A DNA stretch of 64,000 nucleotides from Curtobacterium flaccumfaciens (GCA_029689965.1 CP121450.1:1984001-2048000); one strand, 5' to 3'. Shown: positions 36,391 to 46,131, numbered from the stretch's first letter. Numbers and translations are program-made. Notes: generated from the letters alone by a model not told the origin.

Positions 36391-36827
36391 GCTCGAGGCT
36401 AGTGGAAGGACTTCCGACCTCTGGTCGGTGCGGGGCCGTTCGCGTCGCAGCGCAGTCGCAATCCGGGTCAGAGTTCATCGGGATCATCTTGGAGGTCCCT
36501 CGCTGCTTCGCGCAGAGCATGTGGTATATCTGAAACTTCCGATATTGGTGTTTCTCTGCTTCCCTTGTGAAGCGACCGAACGGGTCACGATCTCCGTGGA
36601 CCGAGAACCGGAACGGTCAAGTACAGGAGATCTGTACGGGGCGACGCCGGAATGTCTGCTCAGTCCGCGGTGCCGGCGCCGCCGACGGACGGGAGGCGCG
36701 GTGCGGGCTGGCCTCGCGCCTCCCGTCCGGCCTGATGGATCCTTTCTTGTCCGCATTGCAATATTGCTTCAATATCTATAGTGTCGCGGACGTCGCCAAT
36801 CGGCGATGCTGACCGCAAGGAGTCACG
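36391..36827. other. Intergenic region with hairpin element copy 4
   Basis: No gene is supported. The region has an AT-richer part with GAAACTTCCGATATTGGTG followed by TTTC near 36532, an imperfect inverted repeat that could be an operator. A one-armed relative of the GACCGTTCCGG palindrome lies near 36604, then hairpin copy 4. Last is an AT-rich promoter-like stretch (TTGCAATATTGCTTCAATAT, then CTATAGT) about 55 bp before the next gene. Confidence 0.6.
36687..36728. terminator. Dispersed hairpin element, copy 4 (compensated variant)
   Basis: Arms GGACGGGAGGCGCG (36687-36700) and CGCGCCTCCCGTCC (36715-36728). Relative to copies 1 and 3, one T in the left arm is G and the matching A in the right arm is C. 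The pairing is therefore kept. Confidence 0.75.
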
Positions 36828-37286
36828 ATGGCGATGGAAGAAGTGCGGGTCCTGGTGCCCGCCGAACGACTGTCCGAGTTCTACCGCTGGTTCGCGGACT
36901 GGTCCGATGGGGTCCTGACACAGCACACGCGGGGTGCTCAGCCGACCGAGGTGCCCACTTCGGGTGCGGACACCCTCGCCGCAGCCGTCGCCTGGTGGAA
37001 CTCCTTGAAGTTGGCCGAACGCAAGATCTGGGGCATGTGGATCGACGCGGCGCCCGCACTCGTGACCGCTGGCGCGATCGTCGCGCAGCTCGGGCTCCGC
37101 GGCCCGCGCGACATCCCCGGCACGCTGTCCTGGTCGAAGCGCAAGGGTGACAAGGTCGGACACGCGGTCGACTGGCGCTTCACGTACGACGCCGTCACCA
37201 ACGAGCCGCTGTACGGCATCGAGGACGTCGAGTACGCCGCGCTCGTCGGCAAGGCCCGGGCCGAGGCCGAAGGGGCGACCCGATGA
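36828..37286 (+). CDS. Hypothetical protein
   Basis: One hundred and fifty-two residues with an unbroken frame: VRVLVPAERLSEFYRWFADW at the N-terminus, a middle helical part (WWNSLKLAERKIWGMWIDAA), and VDWRFTYDAVTNEPLYGIED near the end. I do not recognise the family. No signal peptide or membrane segment is seen. The ATG follows AAGGAGTCACG, a strong ribosome site. The stop overlaps the ATG of the next gene (ATGA), so the two form an operon. Confidence 0.7.
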   Translation: MAMEEVRVLVPAERLSEFYRWFADWSDGVLTQHTRGAQPTEVPTSGADTLAAAVAWWNSLKLAERKIWGMWIDAAPALVTAGAIVAQLGLRGPRDIPGTLSWSKRKGDKVGHAVDWRFTYDAVTNEPLYGIEDVEYAALVGKARAEAEGATR

Positions 37287-37690
37287 GCGACACCTCAACT
37301 CCATTCGACTCGCTCGACGCCGCACTCCGCGCTCGCCGAATCCCGATCGAGAACCACCGCTTCATTGCAGACCTGCTCGCGTGGATCGACGTCGAGGGGT
37401 ACTACGACACCTCGACGTACATCAAGGTCGTCCGCGTCGACGGCGGACCAGCACTGCAGATCGCCTCCGGGTACACCAACGGGTTCCGGTCCGAGGACGA
37501 GATCGTCCGGGCAGTCGGCGATGTCGAGCGGTGGCCGAGCGCCCTGGGCTCCAGTCAGTGGGGCGTGTCGCACCCGGTGAACAGCCTGCGGGAGACCGAG
37601 GGCGGCGGCCGATCCGAGCGGGAGCGCGCTCGGTGCACCGCCTGCGGTGCGGAGCTGCCGCTGAGCGGGGAGTGCGACTTCTGTCGCTGA
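37283..37690 (+). CDS. Hypothetical protein with C-terminal zinc ribbon
   Basis: One hundred and thirty-five residues. The main part (ENHRFIADLLAWIDVEGYYD, TSTYIKVVRVDGGPALQIAS) is of unknown fold. The last 20 residues, RCTACGAELPLSGECDFCR, hold two CxxC pairs that would bind one zinc. It is translationally coupled to the preceding gene. A nucleic-acid or protein-adaptor role is possible from the ribbon; no more can be said. Confidence 0.7.
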   Translation: MSDTSTPFDSLDAALRARRIPIENHRFIADLLAWIDVEGYYDTSTYIKVVRVDGGPALQIASGYTNGFRSEDEIVRAVGDVERWPSALGSSQWGVSHPVNSLRETEGGGRSERERARCTACGAELPLSGECDFCR

Positions 37691-37767
37691 GATGATCACG
37701 GACGCATCAACCTCGGACATCGTGATGCCTGCACGCAGTGGGGACTGCGGAGCCCTAGGCTGCCGCC

Positions 37768-38291
37768 ATGGCACAGACCTCGCCGCCGTTCGACCCCGCG
37801 GAGCTGACCGTTCGGCAACTCCTGGCATCGTCCGTCGCGGTCATCGACGAACTCCTCCGTCGAGAACTCATCCGGACCAGGAACGCCCCGCTCGGCGACC
37901 TCGCGGAGTCGCTCGCACTGCGTGCGTACGGCGGAACGCTCGCGCCGAACTCGGAGAAAAGCTACGACCTGCTCACCCCGGACGGGACGCGCATCCAGGT
38001 GAAAGCCCGGATGGTGCAGCCGAGCGACGCGCGCTCGCAAGCGTTCTCGGCGATTCGGTCATGGCACTTTGATGTCGCGCTGTTCTTGCTGTTCGACGCC
38101 GGACGTACGACCTCACGTGGGCTCGGGAACTCACCCGCGAAGAAACCGAGCTGCTCGGCAGACGAGTGGAGCACACGAACTCGTGGGCGGTCCTTGTGCG
38201 CCAGGTCGAGGGCGCAGGAGCCGACGTCACCGAACGGCTGGCGGACGCCTATGACCGACTCGACGAGCCCCGAGCCAAGGACCGGCGGTAG
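37768..38291 (+). CDS. Uncharacterised protein with PD-(D/E)XK-like region (DUF6998-like)
   Basis: About 174 residues. The segment GDLAESLALRAYGGTLAPNS followed by EKSYDLLTPDGTRIQVKARM has the E...D...(Q)VK pattern of PD-(D/E)XK nuclease-like folds. It is followed by WHFDVALFLLFD. The continuation TYDLTWARELTREETELLGR to DRLDEPRAKDRR is one frame away, from about 38105. It could be a nuclease-like domain involved in defence or an unknown pathway. The family suggestion is from memory and moderate. Confidence 0.6.
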
Positions 38292-38307
38292 CAGCTCCAG
38301 CGAGCAG

Positions 38308-38903
38308 TCAGGGGCGCCAGGCTGCCGCTTGCGCGCTCAGCACCGAGCGCGCGGCCGTCAGCTCCCTTCGTGATGTGCGCACCCCGGCGATGTTGATCGG
38401 CGGGTCCCACCGATCGATGATCGTGCCCTCGACCGCCCGCAGGGAACGGTCACGGTGTCCGGCTTCGGCCAGACGGACAGTCGAAGTGCCTCGTGCATCC
38501 ACGCCGTGAGCCGTACCTCGTCCTCGGGGCGCAACGCGAAGTTGGAGAAGTGCCCGGGCTTGGCCGGGTTCCGGGGGACCGCGCGGAGTCCCATCGACGG
38601 AGCCAAGAGCGCCACGAACGAGCGCCGCACCGTCGACGAGCCGGTCCGCGCCGCGGAGCCCTCGATCGCGTTGAAGTGGGTGCCGAACTCGCGTGCCTGG
38701 AGACTGCGCTCGGCCTTCCCGACGTACAGCGGCCTTCTCGATCCGCTGCGCTCCAGGCCGAGATAAGTCCACGTCCGTTCGTCAGCCCAGACGGCGTAGA
38801 GCCCGGGTCGGCTCGGCACGTCGATCTCCGAGATCACGGACCGCTCGGCCTCGAGCGCGCGCATGGCCTGGGTGGCGAGCTCCTCCACGGACTCAGCGAT
38901 CAT
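38308..38903 (-). CDS. GIY-YIG-like nuclease-domain protein
   Basis: About 198 residues. The core shows a GIY-YIG-like layout: SRPGLYAVWADERTWTYLGL, then RPLYVGKAERSLQAREFGTH, with arginine and histidine after the second strand. Such domains cut DNA or act as inactive adaptors. A frame break near 38440 leads to the end GTIIDRWDPPINIAGVRTSR. The ATG lies in the stop of the upstream helicase gene (ATGA), so the two are coupled. Confidence 0.65.
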
Positions 38904-40300
38904 CCTCGAAGCCTATGCGCGCGGCCCGCGCCCACACCGCGGTCAGCGACTCCGCGCCACTCCGCCGCGGACCCCACCCAGAGCCCGTCCCGTGCCCGCG
39001 TCATGCCCACGTAGAAGCTCGCGCCGCCCGCGCTCCCGCCGCTCCCTGTCCGACTCCGACGACTCGGCAGGTGCAGCGTCGACCATCCCGCCGTCGACGT
39101 GCGCGAGCAGCACCTGCTTGAACTCGAGGCCCTTTGCCCGCTTCACGGTGCCGACCCGCACCGCGTCGGTCGTCCGGCCCGTGTACTCGTCGAGCATGAC
39201 CACCGGAACACCGCCTTCGCGCAGGACGGCTCGGACGTCGTCCGCCTGCCGGTTCGTCGCGGCCAGGATGCCCACGTCGCCGTGCCCGGTGCCGATCAGC
39301 CGCAGGACCTCGCCCAACCGATCGATCATGGAACGATCGTGCTCGGCGCGGCTCGAGAATCGGTGGAACGCCGGCCGCGGCCCCGAGCGGGAGATCGCGG
39401 AGACCGTGTCGCCGACGCCGTCCACGCCCTCGATGTCGACGAACTGGTCGTCCGCCACCATCTCCTTCGCGAACTCGAGGATCTCGGCGGTGTTCCGGTG
39501 GTTCACGTCGAGCACGACACCGCGCCCGGAGAGGCTCATGCCGACCTCGCCGAGCGTGTACCCGCCCGGGGAGACCGTCTGCTGGCCGTCTCCGATGAGC
39601 GTCAGCCCGTCCGCACGGTCGCCCACCAGGTGGTGCATCAGCGAGACCATCGCGCACGACAGGTCCTGCGCCTCGTCGACGATGACCGCGTCGTACTGCT
39701 CGAGGGGCGTCGCCGCGACGGCGTCGCGCGCGAGCAGGACGATGTCCTCCCAGTCGTGCGCGCGCCGGTCGCGCAGCCCGCGCGAGTACGCCTCGTACAG
39801 GTCCCACAACGCCTGCCGCGTCTCCAGCGGGAGCGCGTGCTTGCGCCCGACCCGCGCCAGGTCCGCGTACTGCTCGAAGCGCGTCAGGCCGCGCCCCTTG
39901 ATGACGTGCTTGATCTCGTCCTCCCAGTAGGGGCGGGAGAAACGTGAGGACCGCAATGGACTGGAGGCGCGGATCGCGTTCCACGCGTCGTCGAACGCGA
40001 GTCGCGCCTCCAGTCCGGGTGTGCGGAACGCGATCCCACGTTCCTTCAGGAGGCGCGTGGCGAACGCGTGGACGCCCATGAAGTCGACGCGGCCGACCAT
40101 GTCGGGCGCGAGGCGCTCGAGGAGCGCCTCGAGGACTCGCCGGAGGGTCTTGATGTACCTGGTGAAGAGGACGCGGCCGCCGGTCGAGCGTGCGAGGTAG
40201 GCGGCGCGGTGCAGGCCGACGACGGTCTTCCCGGTGCCGGCGGCGCCGCGGATGCGTGCCGGGCGCTTGAAGCTGCGGCGGATGAACTTCGCTGGAGGTA
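38900..40300 (-). pseudogene. UvrD-like superfamily 1 helicase, 5'-truncated
   Basis: About 467 residues remain. Walker A is in RIRGAAGTGKTVVGLHRAAY, the Walker B/motif II in YDAVIVDEAQDLSCAMVSLM, motif III in LTLIGDGQQTVSPGGY, motif IV in LDVNHRNTAEILEFAKEM, motif V in TVKRAKGLEFKQVLLAHV, and motif VI in SFYVGMTRARDGLW (after a frame break near 39010). The protein line can be followed only to PPAKFIRRSFKRPARIRG at about 40300. No start codon exists in frame before it meets the methyltransferase gene. The N-terminal domain that usually precedes Walker A in these proteins is missing, apparently cut off by the island at 40.3 kb. A hairpin copy is built into the coding sequence at 39958-40016. 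Confidence 0.75.
39958..40016. repeat. Hairpin element arms inside helicase coding sequence
   Basis: GGACTGGAGGCGCG (39958-39971) and CGCGCCTCCAGTCC (40003-40016) are perfect 14-bp arms 31 bases apart. They are read in frame as part of RTPGLEARLAFDDAWNAIRA and SSPLRSSRF. This is the only full pair found within a gene. Confidence 0.7.
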
Positions 40301-40353
40301 CAAGTGCGCCACCGACGTGTTGGCGAGCGCATGACTTGCGCCGTGCTACGTTG

Positions 40354-41987
40354 ATGCAGCTGATAGCTAAAATCGCAGAGCCAGGGGTACTCTTGACACT
40401 TGCTGACCTGACCGGGCGGGACGTCCTACACGTGCCTGAGGTGCGCCGCAAGGCTTTCTCAGCGTCCAAGGTGAACCGAGTCATTAGCGCCCTTGCGAGG
40501 CCAAGCGCCACGAAGGCCGAGGTTCGCCGAAGCTGGCTTTCAGCGGTTGCTACCCGCGTTGTCGCGGCTCGTCCCGACATCGCGCCTGCTTTGCTAGACG
40601 TGCTCGGAGTCGGCCTCTTTGAACACGACCATCTCGAGGGCCTCTCAATTGGTGAAGTGAGCGTCTGCTACGAGGCGTTGCTGTCGGAGCTCGACCGTGA
40701 CCACCGGAAGAGTTCGGGGCAATTTTTTACGCCAGACGACGCCGCCGATTACATGGCGCAGCAGTCCGCATCATTCGGAGATGGCGTCTGGCTCGACCCC
40801 TGCTGCGGCGTCGGCAACCTCGCTTGGCATCTCGCCGGCGTGCAGAACGAGCCCGACGCGTTCGTGCGCGATAACTTGGTTCTTATAGACCGCGACGAGA
40901 CCGCGCTGAAGAGCGCAATCGCCCTGATCGCCGCTGACTACGCGGCCGATGGCGACCAGGACGGGTCCGAATGCTGGCGAAGAACGCGGTGCTGCGCGAC
41001 TTCCTGAGCCGTCCGGCGCTGCCCGTACACGACTTCATGATCGTTAATCCTCCGTATGCCCGCGCAGACGAGAAGGTGGGCTACGAAACGGCGCGCTGCC
41101 GAGACCTCTACGCGTACTTCATGGAGCGAGTGGCGAAGACCTCACATGGCTACATTGCTGTCACTCCAGCTTCCTACCTGTCGGCTCCGAAGTTCCAGCC
41201 CCTTCGCGATGTCATCGACCGCGAAAGTGGTGGGGGCGACATCTACGTGTTCGACAACGTCCCCGACACATTGTTCCGAGGGTACAAGTTCGGGTCGAAC
41301 AACACCTCGAAGACAAACTTCGTTCGTGCCGCCGTGACGGTATGCAAGCCAGAGGCCGATGAGTGGAAGGTGACGCCGATCATCAGGTGGCAGGCGTCGG
41401 CACGGGCAACGATGTTTGACGAGTGCGGTTCACTCCTCGTGCCACGACGAATCGGTCCGCACGGGGAGTGGGCCAAGCTTGGACCAGGTCTCGAACGAAT
41501 TTGGGATGCACTTCTGTTGGAGTCGACGACGATCAAGGACTTGGTAACGCCGGAGGTGACTAAGTACAGGCTCGACGTTGGTCTAACTCCTAGATACTAC
41601 ATATCGGCTACTCACCGGAAGCTCGATCGAGGCTCGAAGGCGACTCTCTTCTTCGGGTCGAAGGAGGATCGTGACAGAGCAGCTGTAGTTCTCAACTCAA
41701 GTGTCCCGTACCTGTGGTGGCGGGCTCTCGACGGCGGCGTGACCCTGCCAAGCCGGGTCTTGATGTCCGTGCCCGTACCGCCCATCGAAGACTTGGACCC
41801 GAGTCTCATTGAGCGTCTCCACGCTTCAGAAGAAGAGAACTTGGTGATCAAGATCAATGCCGGCCGCGCGAACGAGAACGTGAAGCACCCCGAAGAACTG
41901 GTCCGGGCGCTTAACGACCTCGTTCTGCCTGGCGGAGGAGACCTCCGTCTCCTGTACGCGAACAGCATGTTCCCGCTCGCGAGATAG
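40354..41987 (+). CDS. N6-adenine DNA methyltransferase
   Basis: About 545 residues. After a helical N-terminal part, the methyltransferase motif region starts with HRKSSGQFFTPDDAADYMAQ. SAM motif I is GVWLDPCCGVGNLAWHLAG. The catalytic motif IV is HDFMIVNPPYARADEKVGYE, the NPPY type of N6-adenine enzymes. Later, PYLWWRALDGGVTLPSRVLM and a C-terminal region resemble target-recognition parts of Eco57I-type or HsdM-like enzymes. A frame break near 40966 lies at GACGGGTCCGA, the same context as in rlmN. GC content falls to near 58 %. It probably protects DNA from the adjacent nuclease candidate. Confidence 0.87.
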
Positions 41988-42027
41988 TATTCGCGAAGAG
42001 CGATGACTATGCGAAAGGCTATGTCCC

Positions 42028-42777
42028 ATGACGAACGGTTCCGGATCTGCGGAGTTCGATGCTGTGCGCAACCACCTTCTGTCGAACAGGGAGGTCAAGC
42101 GCGAAGTAGAGTTCGCGTTCTCCTCCCTCCTGACCGCTGCTAACCCATCGGACCGCGGACTGCGGTTTCTGTTCGGCAACGGTGCCGAGTGGATCATGGC
42201 CACGGCAGCTTGGTCGGCAGGTGTGCTCACCGCCCCAGCGGGCCACAACGCAAACGGATTCGACCTCGGCGACCTGCTCAACCGGGCCAAGGGGCTCTGG
42301 AGTGTGAAGGCCAGCGCGAGTTCCTCAGCAGGCGACATCCGACTTAAGAACTTCATGGGAGACGGCGCGAACGCGGACTGGACAGAGCCAACGCTCTTCG
42401 TGGGTGCGTATCTCAAAGGTGCAGTACTTGTCGATCCGACCATCCATCGGGAGGTCAAGGATAGGATGCGCCACAGCAGTGACGCGCTGCTGCTCGGTGG
42501 GGGCGTGGTCAAGCGCTTCGCTCAGGAAAATCCGGAGAACTACGTCACGTTCGATGTGGCCATCAACCAGGGTGGCGGGGCCAACGATCCATATGCGTTC
42601 GTAAAGTCGGTCATCACGCCAGAGCACTTCCCTGTCCTCTCGAAGCCGTTCCTGGCCGCCGCCCCTGTCGCCACCGGCAACCTCGTCGAGGAGATCAAGA
42701 AGCTGGCAGACCTCCGCGATCAGGGCGTACTGGATGACGAGTCCTTCAAGAAGGCAGTCGATATGCTCACTCGTTAA
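42028..42777 (+). CDS. Putative restriction endonuclease-like protein with SHOCT tail
   Basis: Two hundred and forty-nine residues, frame intact. The central stretch NGFDLGDLLNRAKGLWSVKA with following SASSSAGDIRLKNFMGD has the D...(x)VKxS pattern seen in PD-(D/E)XK restriction folds. The last 30 residues (LVEEIKKLADLRDQGVLDDE, SFKKAVDML) are a clear SHOCT domain, a short helical oligomerisation module often found on the C-terminus of otherwise unrelated proteins. It lies 41 bp after the methyltransferase gene, the usual place of the partner nuclease. The nuclease role is inferred. Confidence 0.6.
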   Translation: MTNGSGSAEFDAVRNHLLSNREVKREVEFAFSSLLTAANPSDRGLRFLFGNGAEWIMATAAWSAGVLTAPAGHNANGFDLGDLLNRAKGLWSVKASASSSAGDIRLKNFMGDGANADWTEPTLFVGAYLKGAVLVDPTIHREVKDRMRHSSDALLLGGGVVKRFAQENPENYVTFDVAINQGGGANDPYAFVKSVITPEHFPVLSKPFLAAAPVATGNLVEEIKKLADLRDQGVLDDESFKKAVDMLTR

Positions 42778-43507
42778 GTCAGATCGGAACAGATCAGAAC
42801 CGCCGATCTCCTTGCTGGACGCCTTCGAGAGTGGCCTTGAATCCAACACGGATCTTGTAGCTCGCAAGCCATACGAAGACGAGTGAGGACTCAGCCGACC
42901 CGGCGTGATTCTCGGGAATAGACACTATATTATTTGTTGCGTCAAGCGCAACGACCCGGGGGTGGCAAATTCGGTCCATGGATGAAGTCGGATCGACTCC
43001 CGTGCCGAGGTAAAGGGTAGTCAAGACGGCCAAATCTATTCCCTTAACAACTTGCGCAACGGCCGCGCGCCGGCACCTGGCGCGAGCCCGCGTTGCTTTG
43101 CCGCGCATTTACAGGACTTATGACCGTGTTTCCCATAAACCATGGAAAGCACCACAGATCCACGGTGACTGACTTGATGCGTGGGTAAGGAGCACTCCTC
43201 GCCCCGACGGTGAGATACGACAATCTCGATCGGCGCATTCAGCCGCTACGGGCACCGAGCGAAGCATCCGTAATCTCGTGTTAGAACCGACGGGCAACAA
43301 CCCTTACAGCAGTCGCGCCACCGTCCTTCATTAGCAGGAGTGTCCAAAGTATCCCAAAGTGTCCAGAGCATCCCAAAGAGTGCACTGTTAGGTGATTCGG
43401 ACGGACGTCAAGTCCAGTGGTAATTATACGAGTTCAGCGGAGTATGTAGATTCGGTCGCGGCACCCGCTATCGGGCGAAACTGTTGCCGCAGCGCACGCC
43501 GATATGG
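42778..43507. other. Low-GC noncoding stretch within the island
   Basis: Seven hundred and thirty bases without a convincing gene. A minus-strand open frame (42794-43108) has a plausible protein-like end (GIDLAVLTTLYLGTGVDPTS) but no good start or family. It may be a gene remnant. A 19-bp tandem repeat lies at 43339-43376. GC content is clearly lower than in the flanking genome. Confidence 0.6.
43339..43376. repeat. 19-bp tandem repeat
   Basis: AGTGTCCAAAGTATCCCAA (43339-43357) is followed by a second unit (43358-43376) with three changes, and an AGAGTGC stub. It lies about 130 bp beyond the end of the small minus-strand gene 43508-43816. Confidence 0.75.
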
Positions 43508-43816
43508 TCAGGCTAGCAAGATCTTGAGCGCGTCGCGCAATGCCTGTGCACCTTCCAGGGTAACGGTGGAGCCGCCGCCTGACGCAGTGTTTCGCGAGTC
43601 GAAGTGTGAGTGATAGGCCAGCCCAGCTTTGGTGATGATGGACTCGGTCCGAGCGGGCATCGATCGGCCTGCTGCCCCCACTCGGTCTGCGGCGACTTGG
43701 AAGACATCGCTAGGCAGGCTGGAGCCGCGAGACACCTTGCGGCGCGGCAGCCCTAGCAGATCGGTAATCTCGTCTAAGACGTCTTGCTTCTTTTGCTGGA
43801 GATCATCGTTAGTCAT
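43508..43816 (-). CDS. Hypothetical protein
   Basis: One hundred and two residues: NDDLQQKKQDVLDEITDLLG at the N-terminus, then LPSDVFQVAADRVGAAGRSM and VTLEGAQALRDALKILLA at the end. I do not recognise it. It is 47 bp downstream of the GmrSD-like gene on the same strand and probably shares its transcript, so it may belong to that defence system. Confidence 0.6.
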   Translation of the reverse strand: MTNDDLQQKKQDVLDEITDLLGLPRRKVSRGSSLPSDVFQVAADRVGAAGRSMPARTESIITKAGLAYHSHFDSRNTASGGGSTVTLEGAQALRDALKILLA

Positions 43817-43863
43817 CGTGTCATACTTCCCTTGCTGCCGTGAGTTGTAGTTGAACTTCTTGC

Positions 43864-45689
43864 CTAGTTCGCCGCGTCGTCGTCGAGATCGTCGTTGGCG
43901 ACATCGTCCAGTGCGTCTTTGCTTGAATCGAAGAAGCCTAGCGCGCTCACCTCTTGTTTAGTGAAAGGAGATATGAAGGCGCTGGCGGCTCGGAGGATTA
44001 GCTCCTGAGTTCGCTGATTGATACGGGCGCTGTCCCAACGGTCGACGGTTAGCAAGCCGTTATTGATTCGAAGCGTATCATCTTTGTAAATCTCTTGCTT
44101 CTTGGCCAAGGCCTTGTTGCTCAACTGTGAGTTGGTTGCCGAAAGCGTCAGGTTACCGAGGACGTCTCGGTGGCTTTCGAGGAGGTTTGGAACGCTTGCA
44201 ACCCCCAACCCTGCAGGTCACTCTCCCACTCGGCGGAAGGTCGCTGGGGAAGAATGTGTTCTATTGTATAAGTAGATTCGTCCAGGGCCTTCGGAGCATT
44301 TGCTTCATACTTGAAGTATTCTTTGTTGATTAACTCAAGTACTATGAATACCCACTTTCTACGCGGGGCAGTGTATAGCGGGGTTCCGATCGCTCGCTCG
44401 GCGAGATAGGTGTCATTGGGCCATGCATTGTCGCCGTCTAGTTCGGAGAGAAGGGCGCGTAGTAAGAGTACAAGCTGCTCCCCTCGGAGATCCGCGCGCT
44501 CCCGCAATCGCTGGGCTACTCTCACGAATATAGATCGGTGACGATTAGGAGCAAAACCCACCAGGAAGCGACGTGCAAGGAAGCTCAGGATAATCTCGCC
44601 CGCATCGCGCAATTGGACTGCGTCGATCACCTCATCTTGATGCAGTCGGAGGAGATGCAGTATCAGCCCCTCTGCAGGCTCGGTGCCCCAGCGCGAGAGT
44701 GTTTCAAATGTTTGCATTGTTGCAGCTGGAATGCCCTGCCACTCTACAGGATATTGGGCGTGGCGGAACAGCTTTGCGGCCTCTACTAAGGCCTTTCCAT
44801 AAGTGAGGACCGCTGCCGTATCGTGTTCTTTCGGACCTAAGTCTTCCTGGAAGTAGCTGAAGAGCCTTGACTTCCCACCGGTGAAGCCTTGGCTGATGGT
44901 CCAGGCCGCGAGGTAAGCCTCCAACCGACCTTGTGGGATGTCCGCTTCGAGGTGCTTCCAGTGTTGGCGATAGAACTCGTCACCCTTGTCGCCGAGCAAG
45001 AGAAAGAAGTAATTGCGGACCAAATCGGCTTGGTCGAGCTGCTTCCCGCCGGAGTTCAGCGTTTGGAACACTCTGTGTGCATTGTCGCCTGGCTCCAGCA
45101 CAACCCAGACGGCGTTCAGTCGTTTGGCAATCACTTTGATCAGAGATTCAACGCGATCGTTCGACAATCTTGCCAGCGCTTGCGAGAAGTATTCATAGGC
45201 TTGCTCGACACGAGCGCCACCACTTCTTTCCTCGCCATCAATAAGTAGTGTCAAGGCCGAGCGGTCCGGCTGCTGCAGCACAAGACGTTCTTGATAATCG
45301 GGTGCAAGGTTCGTGTTGCGGAGGTACCTCGATGTGTACAGCTCCTTGACCCGATCTCGGGCCGCCGAATCTGTTTCTCGACGAGCAACTTGGTCGCGTA
45401 TAGCACAGATCACGATCGTAAGAGTGGTTATGCGTTGCTGGCCGTCGACAATCAGGTACCGATGTGCCTCAGACGGGAGGCCAGTCCCTTCCTGGGCGTG
45501 CAACACGACGCTACCGACGAAGTGGCTTATGGCTTTGTCTCCCGAACTGGCTTCTTCTACGCGCATGAGATCGTTCCACAGCGCTTGCCACTGATCGCGT
45601 TGCCAGGCGTATCTGCGTTGCCATAAGGGGACCGACAACTGATTATCGCTCTTGAACAGCTCTTCCACGTTGATCTCTGCGGCGTGCAT
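43864..45689 (-). CDS. GmrSD-like restriction protein (DUF262 + DUF1524)
   Basis: About 608 residues, a single-chain type IV-like system related to GmrSD, which cuts DNA with modified cytosines. The DUF262 part (ParB/sulfiredoxin-like NTPase) has QLSVPLWQRRYAWQRDQWQA, the IVDGQQR-type motif in RYLIVDGQQRITTLTIVICA, and HRVFQTLNSGGKQLDQADLV. The DUF1524 HNH nuclease part has TYTIEHILPQRPSAEW and LGNLTLSATNSQLSNKALAK. A single frame break near 44195 lies between these two motifs. The ATG at 45689 gives MHAAEINVEELFKSDNQLSV, the usual N-terminus of DUF262 proteins. Low GC relative to the host genome suggests recent transfer. Confidence 0.88.
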
Positions 45690-46131
45690 GCACCCTCTTC
45701 TCGTCCTCGTGTGAAGCATACTGAGAGTCCGAGGAAGAACCGAGTACTCGTGTCGACACTGCTTCACGAACGGCGATGACCAACTTCGTGGGCCCGTCAG
45801 GAGACTGCTCGTTCCTATGTAGCGGTGTTCAGGTGCCGATGTCGCGTACGCCATACAGCGACCTCCTGGAGCTCATCTTGCGCGCGGTCATTAGGCGGGG
45901 CGAGTCGTCTCCGCTGGGACACGGCCGAGGTGTGGCACTGCGGCGCTGGGCGTGCTTCGCTGGTGCGATTTCGTCATCGGGTGTTGCGCCTCGTGGTCGG
46001 AGTGCGCTTGAGCCGAGGCGCGCGTCCAGCATGCAGCCAACGCAGACATTGGATGCCCCGAGTTGGGTCCCCTCCCGGGTGCTCGGCGAGGGCGTCGAGC
46101 GCGAGCCGGATGTAGGTGCAGAGCGCGCACC
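45690..46131. other. Island edge without recognised gene
   Basis: No convincing gene. The first 100 bases are the promoter side of the GmrSD-like gene. GC rises toward 46 kb. The word CTTCGCTGG at 45955-45963 also occurs at 40287-40295, at the other island edge where the helicase sequence breaks. The helicase N-terminus is not found here. Confidence 0.55.

Noticed and set aside
40287-45963. CTTCGCTGG at both island edges as a proven target-site duplication
   Set aside because: Nine bases in GC-rich DNA is weak evidence and no integrase or transposase gene is present; kept only as a hint.
45690-46131. Missing N-terminal half of the truncated helicase beyond the island
   Set aside because: Both strands were read; no nuclease-related or helicase N-terminal sequence is present.
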